A stretch of DNA of 64,000 nucleotides from Streptomyces pristinaespiralis (GTDB lineage Bacteria > Actinomycetota > Actinomycetes > Streptomycetales > Streptomycetaceae): NCBI RefSeq assembly GCF_001278075.1, contig NZ_CP011340.1, positions 4,030,001-4,094,000 on the forward strand. Direction: 5' to 3'. The notes beneath the pieces were generated by a model. That model was not told the DNA's origin. It did not search any database and saw only the letters and a list, made by a program, of their open reading frames with translations. Position numbers and translations under genes: made by a program. Shown in pieces: positions 58,834 to 64,000 of this stretch (the first letter of the stretch is position 1; every line of letters starts with the position of its first letter).

Positions 58834-60375
58834 TCAGCAGCGCGTGCCGTCCTTGGGGGCCTCGCCCTCCAGGAGGTAGGTGTTGATCGCCGTGTCGACG
58901 CAGTCGCTGCCCCGGCCGTACGCGGTGTGGCCGTCGCCGTCGTACGTCAGGAGCCGGCCGGACGACAGCTGGCCGGCGAGGCTCTCGGCCCACTTGTACG
59001 GGGTCGCCGGGTCGCGGGTCGTGCCGACGACCACGATCGGGGCCGCGCCCTTCGCCTCGATGGGGTGGGGCTTGCCGGTCGGGGGGACCGGCCAGTGGCC
59101 GCAGTTCAGGGCGGCCCAGGCGAAGCCGCGGCCGAAGACCGGGGAGGCCTTCTCGAACTCGGGGGCGGCGGCACGGACCGCGTCGGAGGTCTTGAAGGCG
59201 GCCGGCAGGTCGAGGCAGTTCACGGCCGCGTTGGCGAACATCAGGTTCGCGTAGGAGCCGTCGGCCTCGCGCTCGTAGTAGCTGTCGGCCATCGCCAGGA
59301 GCGGAGCGCCGTCGCCGTCCTGCGCGGCGGCGAGCGCGGTGCGCAGCTGGGGCCAGGCGCCGTCGTCGTACATCGCGGCGATCACGCCCGTGGTGGCCAG
59401 GGACTCGCCGAGCTCGCGGTCCTGGCCGGTGGGCACGGGAGAGGCGTCGAGCTTCGCGAAGAAGTCCTTGAGGCGGGTGGTCGCGTCGGCGACGGACTTC
59501 TTCCCGAGGGGGCAGTCCGCCTGCTTGACGCAGTCGGCGGCGAACGACTTGAACGCCGTCTCGAAGCCGGCCGTCTGGTCGCGGTTCAGCTCGCGGGCGG
59601 GCAGGGCCGGGTCCATCGCCCCGTCGAGGACCAGCCTGCCGGTCCGGTCGGGGAACAGCTCGGCGTAGGTCGCGCCGAGGAAGGTGCCGTACGACGCCCC
59701 GACGTAGTTCAGCTTCTCGTCGCCCAGCACCGCACGCGCGATGTCCATGTCCCGGGCCGCCTCCGTGGTGGAGACATGGGGCAGGACCTTGCCGGAGCGC
59801 TTCTCGCAGCCGGTGGCGAACTTCTCGTACGCCTGCTCCAGCGTGTCCGCCTCCGCGGCGTCGTCGGGCGTCTGGTCGACCTGGGTGTACCGGTCCATCT
59901 CGGGGCCGGACAGGCATTGGACGGGCTCGCTGCGCGCGACGCCGCGCGGGTCGACGGCCACCATGTCGTAGCGGGCGCGGACCGGGGCCGGGTAGCCGAT
60001 GCCCGCGTACGCCTGGAGGTAGCCGACGGCCGAGCCGCCGGGGCCGCCCGGGTTCACCAGGAGTGAGCCGAGCCGCTTGCCGGGGCCGGTGGCCTTGGCG
60101 CGGGAGACGGCGAGCTTGATCGTCTCGCCCTCCGGCTTCGCGTAGTCCAGCGGGGCCTTCATCGTGGCGCACTCGAAATTCGGCACGCCGCACTCGCGCC
60201 AGTCGAGCTTCTGCCCGTAATACGGCGCGAGGGCCGCGGACGGCGCCGACCTGCCGGCCGTCCCTGGCGCCTCCGACTCACTCACGGAGGGGCCGCCGGT
60301 GGTGCATCCGGAGACGAGCAGGCCGACCGTGGCCAGCGGGAGGGCGTACGTGCGGAGCAGGCGCCTGGTGTCCAT
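58834..60375 (-). CDS. Secreted alpha/beta-hydrolase peptidase, tripeptidyl aminopeptidase (Tap/Slp) type lipoprotein
   Basis: At 513 residues it has a lipoprotein signal (hydrophobic PLATVGLLVSGC with the lipobox Cys at about 24). The oxyanion text is SLLVNPGGPGGSAVGYLQA, the nucleophile elbow YVGASYGTFLGATYAELF, and FPDRTGRLVLDGAMDP follows. The TAP-like C-terminal domain has APIVVVGTTRDPATPYKWAE and the catalytic His in YDGDGHTAYGRG. Such enzymes remove tripeptides from exported proteins or peptides. This is an ordinary Streptomyces gene in its usual place near holB. Confidence 0.93.
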   Translation of the reverse strand: MDTRRLLRTYALPLATVGLLVSGCTTGGPSVSESEAPGTAGRSAPSAALAPYYGQKLDWRECGVPNFECATMKAPLDYAKPEGETIKLAVSRAKATGPGKRLGSLLVNPGGPGGSAVGYLQAYAGIGYPAPVRARYDMVAVDPRGVARSEPVQCLSGPEMDRYTQVDQTPDDAAEADTLEQAYEKFATGCEKRSGKVLPHVSTTEAARDMDIARAVLGDEKLNYVGASYGTFLGATYAELFPDRTGRLVLDGAMDPALPARELNRDQTAGFETAFKSFAADCVKQADCPLGKKSVADATTRLKDFFAKLDASPVPTGQDRELGESLATTGVIAAMYDDGAWPQLRTALAAAQDGDGAPLLAMADSYYEREADGSYANLMFANAAVNCLDLPAAFKTSDAVRAAAPEFEKASPVFGRGFAWAALNCGHWPVPPTGKPHPIEAKGAAPIVVVGTTRDPATPYKWAESLAGQLSSGRLLTYDGDGHTAYGRGSDCVDTAINTYLLEGEAPKDGTRC

Positions 60376-60479
60376 CCAACGGAGCGTAACGGCAGCGGGC
60401 GGCCGTTGCCCGTCCCGGCTCGCAGGGGTGAACCGGTCAACCGAACGGTGATCCGCGTCGCAGCCGTCGGCGGGCGGCT

Positions 60480-61685
60480 TCAGCCCGCCCGCAGCGCGAC
60501 GGTCATCGCCTCGACCGCCAGCAGCGGCGCGACGTTGCGCTCCAGCGCCTCACGGCAGGCGACGATCGCCTCTATCCGGCGCAGCGTGCTCTCAGGGGTG
60601 GAACTGCGGGCGATGCGGTCGAGCGAGTCGCGCACGTCCTCGTTGGCGAGGGCGACCCGCGAACCCATCTGGAGCGCGAGCACGTCCCGGTAGAAGCCGG
60701 TCAGGTCCGTCAGGGCCAGGTCGAGGCTGTCACGCTGGGTACGGGTCTTGCGGCGCTTCTGGAGGTCCTCGAGCTCCTTCATCAGGCCGGCCGTCCCGCG
60801 CGGCATCCGGCCGCCCTCCGACGCGCCCAGCGCCGCCCTGAGCTCCTCGGTCTCCTTGACGTCGGTGTCCTCCGCGACCTGCTTGGCGTCGTCGGCGGCC
60901 GCGTCGACCAGTTCCTGGGCAGCCCTGAGACAGCCTCCGATGTCCTCCACGCGCAGGGGCATCTTCAGAACCGCGCTGCGACGGGCCCGGGCCCGCTCGT
61001 CCGTGGCCAGGCGACGGGCCCGGCCGATGTGCCCCTGCGTGGCGCGGGCCGCCGTCGCGGCGAGGTCCGGCTCGACGCCGTCCCTCCTGATCAGTACGTC
61101 GGCGACGGCGGCCACCGGCGGCGTGCGCAGGGTCAGGTGGCGGCACCGGGAGCGGATGGTGGGCAGCACGTCCTCGACGGAGGGCGCGCACAGCAGCCAC
61201 ACGGTCCGGGGGGCCGGTTCCTCCACGGCCTTCAGCACGGCGTTGGCCGACCGCTCGTTCAGCCGCTCGGCGTCCTCGACGAGGATCACCTGCCAGCGGC
61301 CGTTCGCCGGCGCGGTGAACGACTTGCGGACGGTGTCCCGCATGTCGCTGACGAGGATCTGCGTGCCCGTGGCGGCGATCCAGCTCACATCCGCGTGCGT
61401 GCCGATCAGGGCGGTGTGGCAGCCGTCGCAGAACCCGCACCCGGGCGTGCCGCCCAGTGCCCGGTCCGGGCCGGTGCACTGCAGGGCAGCCGCGAAGGCA
61501 CGTGCCGCGGTGACGCGCCCCGAGCCGGGAGGCCCGGTGAACAGCCAGGCGTGCGTCATCTTCGACGCGGGCGGCACCGGCTCCCCCGCGGCGTGGGCGG
61601 TGACGTGTGCGTCGGCGTCGCGCGCGGCGGCGGAGAGCTGCTCCTGGACGCGCTCCTGGCCGACCACGTCGTCCCATACGGCCAT
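60480..61685 (-). CDS. holB: DNA polymerase III subunit delta'
   Basis: At 401 residues it starts AVWDDVVGQERVQEQL. The nucleotide-loop relic is FTGPPGSGRVTAARAF, where Arg stands in place of the Walker A Lys, as expected for the non-ATPase delta' clamp-loader subunit. It has the zinc-binding cysteines in C-x2-C-x2-C (GCGFCDGCH) preceded by an upstream Cys, and LVEDAERLNERSANAVLKAVEEP. The C-terminal helical collar follows. It belongs to the clamp-loader complex at the replication fork and lies downstream of the thymidylate kinase gene, the standard Streptomyces order. Confidence 0.95.
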   Translation of the reverse strand: MAVWDDVVGQERVQEQLSAAARDADAHVTAHAAGEPVPPASKMTHAWLFTGPPGSGRVTAARAFAAALQCTGPDRALGGTPGCGFCDGCHTALIGTHADVSWIAATGTQILVSDMRDTVRKSFTAPANGRWQVILVEDAERLNERSANAVLKAVEEPAPRTVWLLCAPSVEDVLPTIRSRCRHLTLRTPPVAAVADVLIRRDGVEPDLAATAARATQGHIGRARRLATDERARARRSAVLKMPLRVEDIGGCLRAAQELVDAAADDAKQVAEDTDVKETEELRAALGASEGGRMPRGTAGLMKELEDLQKRRKTRTQRDSLDLALTDLTGFYRDVLALQMGSRVALANEDVRDSLDRIARSSTPESTLRRIEAIVACREALERNVAPLLAVEAMTVALRAG

Positions 61686-61871
61686 GTGCCGTCACCGCCC
61701 TTTCCTGCTGCGGTCTCCCATTGTGGCGGAGGGCGCCGACAGTGCCGTCCACCGGCGTCCCGCCGCCCGGTCCCACAAGACTCGCGCGTCCCCTGCGTCC
61801 CGTGAGCCACGCCTCCCGGAACACGAAGAGGACCGGGCACCTGGCCCGGTCCTCTTCGATGGCGTCCGCCG

Positions 61872-64000
61872 TCACCCGCGGCGGCCCCGGCGTCCGCGGC
61901 CGCCGTCGTTCTCGTCGTCCTCGTGCGGGCCGAGGAGTTCGTCCGCGAGCGTCGGCAGGTCGTCGAGCGGTGTCTCCTCCGCCCAGTCCGAGCGGCGGCG
62001 CGGGCGCTCCGCCGAGGGATCCACCTGAGGCAGTTCGGTGGTGCGCTCGTTCCCGCCGCCGACGCCCCGCTCCTCGTGCTCGTCACGGAAGATGCCCGGC
62101 GGCACACGGTCGGCCGGGCCGGCGTCCCGTACCGGAGGCAGTACCGCTGTCTCGTCCGCCGCACGGGCGTCGCGGACCGGCGGCAGCATGGTGGTCTCCG
62201 CCTCGTCGGGGACCTTGGGCAGCATGGTGGTCTCGGTCTCGTCCGGGACCTTCGGCAGCACGCTCGTGGCGTCGTGCGAACCGCCCGGCACCGGGACCTC
62301 CTGCGTGACCTCGTCCGGCTTCACGACCGGCGTGGTCACCGTGGTCTCCACGGCCGACGCGGCGGCGGCCGCGGCAGCGGCGGCCTCCGCCGCCCGGCGA
62401 GCCTGCTCCGCCTTCAGCAACGCCTCCTCGGCCTTGCGCTGCTTCTCGAGGCGGCGCTCCTCCGCCTCCTTGCGCAGCCGGGCCTCTTCCTCGGCCTGCT
62501 TGCGCAGTCGTTCCTGCTCCGCCTGGCGTGCCCGCTCCTCGGCCTCGCGGCGCTGCCGCTCCTCCTCGGCCCGGCGGCGTGCCTCCTCGGCGCGCTGCCT
62601 GGCCTCCTCGGCCTGACGCTCCGCCTCGCGCTGCCGCGCCTCTTCCAGCTCGCGGCGCTTGCGCTCCTCCTCCTCGGCCCGGAGCTTGGCGAGCTGTTCC
62701 TGCCGCTCCCGCTCGAGGCGCTCCTCCTCGGCCTTGCGCGCGGCCTCTTCCTCCGCCTTGCGGCGGGCTGCCTCCTCGGCCGCCTTGCGGGCTTCCTCCC
62801 GCGCCTTGATCTCGGCGTCCGACAACGGCAGCAGCTGGTCGAGCCGGTGCCGCACGACCGTGGTGACCGACCCGGGCTCCTGTCCCGCGTCGACGACCAG
62901 GTAGCGGCCGGGGTCGGCCGCGGCCAGGGTCAGGAAGCCGGAGCGGACCCGCTGGTGGAACTCCGCCGGCTCGGACTCGAGCCGGTCCGGCGCCTCGGTG
63001 AAGCGTTCCCTCGCGGCCTCGGGCGAGACGTCGAGGAGCACGGTCAGGTTGGGCACGAGACCGTCCGTCGCCCAGCGCGAGATCCGGGCGATCTCGGTCG
63101 GGGACAGGTCGCGGCCGGCGCCCTGGTAGGCCACGGACGAGTCGATGTACCGGTCGGAGATGACGATCGCGCCCCGGTCGAGGGCCGGGCGGATCACCGA
63201 GTCGACGTGCTCCGCGCGGTCGGCCGCGTAGAGCAGCGCCTCCGCGCGGTTGGACAGACCGGCGCTCGAGACGTCCAGCAGGATGGAACGCAGCCGCTTG
63301 CCGACCGGGGTGGCACCGGGCTCGCGGGTGACGACCACCTCGTGGCCCTTGGCGCGGATCCACTCGGCGAGCGCCTCGACCTGGGTGGACTTTCCGGCTC
63401 CGTCGCCGCCTTCGACGGCGATGAAGAATCCGCTCGTCGCGGGGGCCTGCCCCGGGTCGGCGCCGCGGCGCAGCGCGTCGCGCAGGTCGCGGCGCAGCGG
63501 CACGCCGGAACGGTCGTCCGTCTTGGCGAGCACGATCGCGGCCACGGGCAGCAGCAGTGCTCCGACGAGCATGAGCGTGAACGCGGCCCCGCCGTGCGCG
63601 AAGACGAAGTCGCCACCGGCCAGCCGGTGCGGTCCGATCGCGGCGGCGAGCAGCGGGGCGGCGACCGCGGCCAGCCCGATGACGACGCGGACGACCGCCT
63701 GGAGGTGGGTGGCGAGCCGGGCCCGCCGGAAGTCCTCGGTCTCCTGGTCGGCGAGCGCGTGTCCGGTGTTCGCGGCGATGCCCGCAAAGACGCCGGCCAC
63801 CGCGGCGAGGAACAGTCCGGTCGCCGTGTCGGGCACGAGACCCAGCGCGAGCAGGGCGACTCCGGTCACGGCGAGCGCGAGGGCGAGGAGCCTGCGGCGG
63901 GACAGCGAGGGCAGTACGGCGCCCGCCCCGCGGATGCCGGCGCCGGTGCCGCCGACCAGCGCGAGGATCAGCAACGAGAAGGTCACCGGGCCGCCACCGA
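61872..64000 (-). CDS. tmk: Thymidylate kinase with N-terminal membrane domain and C-terminal coiled coil (partial, start beyond window)
   Basis: The frame stays open to the window edge. The visible 709 codons begin in a membrane part with at least four or five hydrophobic helices (an MFS-like half). A thymidylate kinase domain follows: P-loop VEGGDGAGKSTQ, TREPGATPVGKRLR, and SDRYIDSSVAYQGAGR. After the kinase comes a coiled coil of about 150 residues made of Glu/Arg/Lys/Ala heptads (coding roughly 62370-62815). A low-complexity acidic tail ends in an Arg/Gly-rich stretch. dTMP kinase makes dTDP for DNA synthesis. The membrane-kinase fusion is usual in Streptomyces; the long charged tail is a genus feature of unknown use. 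Confidence 0.93.
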   Translation of the reverse strand, partial: GGGPVTFSLLILALVGGTGAGIRGAGAVLPSLSRRRLLALALAVTGVALLALGLVPDTATGLFLAAVAGVFAGIAANTGHALADQETEDFRRARLATHLQAVVRVVIGLAAVAAPLLAAAIGPHRLAGGDFVFAHGGAAFTLMLVGALLLPVAAIVLAKTDDRSGVPLRRDLRDALRRGADPGQAPATSGFFIAVEGGDGAGKSTQVEALAEWIRAKGHEVVVTREPGATPVGKRLRSILLDVSSAGLSNRAEALLYAADRAEHVDSVIRPALDRGAIVISDRYIDSSVAYQGAGRDLSPTEIARISRWATDGLVPNLTVLLDVSPEAARERFTEAPDRLESEPAEFHQRVRSGFLTLAAADPGRYLVVDAGQEPGSVTTVVRHRLDQLLPLSDAEIKAREEARKAAEEAARRKAEEEAARKAEEERLERERQEQLAKLRAEEEERKRRELEEARQREAERQAEEARQRAEEARRRAEEERQRREAEERARQAEQERLRKQAEEEARLRKEAEERRLEKQRKAEEALLKAEQARRAAEAAAAAAAAASAVETTVTTPVVKPDEVTQEVPVPGGSHDATSVLPKVPDETETTMLPKVPDEAETTMLPPVRDARAADETAVLPPVRDAGPADRVPPGIFRDEHEERGVGGGNERTTELPQVDPSAERPRRRSDWAEETPLDDLPTLADELLGPHEDDENDGGRGRRGRRG

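Overview
The window looks like a piece of a Streptomyces (or very close relative) linear chromosome. Base composition is very GC-rich with third codon positions almost always G or C. GTG starts and ATGA/GTGA stop-start overlaps are common. The right end carries a typical Streptomyces housekeeping block: tRNA-Thr, a Tap-type secreted peptidase, holB, and a thymidylate kinase with a membrane N-terminus.

Layout. 1-402 is the tail of a polysaccharide lyase. From 432 to 44432 lies a large biosynthetic locus of lipid type. It holds a LysR regulator, two paralogous regulators of TrmB/LuxR-like build (1445-2488 and 10458-11444) and a small exported peptide. Four mostly leftward transcription blocks follow. 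(i) A glutamate mutase pair, a signal-less amino-acid-binding protein, an EamA exporter, an aspartate-semialdehyde dehydrogenase, an aspartokinase and a clavaminate-synthase-like oxygenase (10348 down to 3210) form an amino-acid module that could make a 3-methylaspartate derivative. (ii) An ECF-like sigma factor, an ACP, a degenerate AcpS-like protein, an aldehyde dehydrogenase, a DUF4188 protein and a complete multisubunit acetyl-CoA carboxylase (18504 down to 11492) would supply malonyl-CoA and tailoring. (iii) A flavin oxidoreductase, an ACP, a thioesterase, a polyunsaturated-fatty-acid-type synthase (KS-AT-4xACP-KR-DH; KS-CLF-AT-DH-DH; PfaD-type enoyl reductase), two acyl-CoA dehydrogenase homologues and a PPTase (42077 down to 18656) would build and oxidise a polyene acyl chain. 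(iv) Divergently, a small monooxygenase-like protein and a DHA2-type exporter (42484-44432). No NRPS is present in the window, so how acyl and amino-acid parts would be joined is open.

From 54679 down to 44546 runs a second, separate-looking leftward operon. Two tiny translationally coupled genes come first. They are followed by an Fe(II)/2-oxoglutarate enzyme with the H-W-G signature of BesD-type free-amino-acid radical halogenases, a saccharopine/alanine-dehydrogenase-type enzyme, two ATP-grasp ligases, an MFS transporter, an OppA-like protein without a signal peptide, a cation/proton antiporter and an AAC(3)-type acetyltransferase. It lacks the BesB and BesC steps of the beta-ethynylserine pathway. 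I read it as a candidate undescribed pathway to a small chlorinated-amino-acid-derived peptide.

From 55188 to the end are a GNAT acetyltransferase, a secreted FG-GAP/VCBS protein preceded by a perfect 13-bp hairpin, a thioesterase remnant, tRNA-Thr(CGT), the Tap-type peptidase, holB and a thymidylate kinase gene that runs off the window edge. All functional statements rest on reading motifs by eye; no database search was run.
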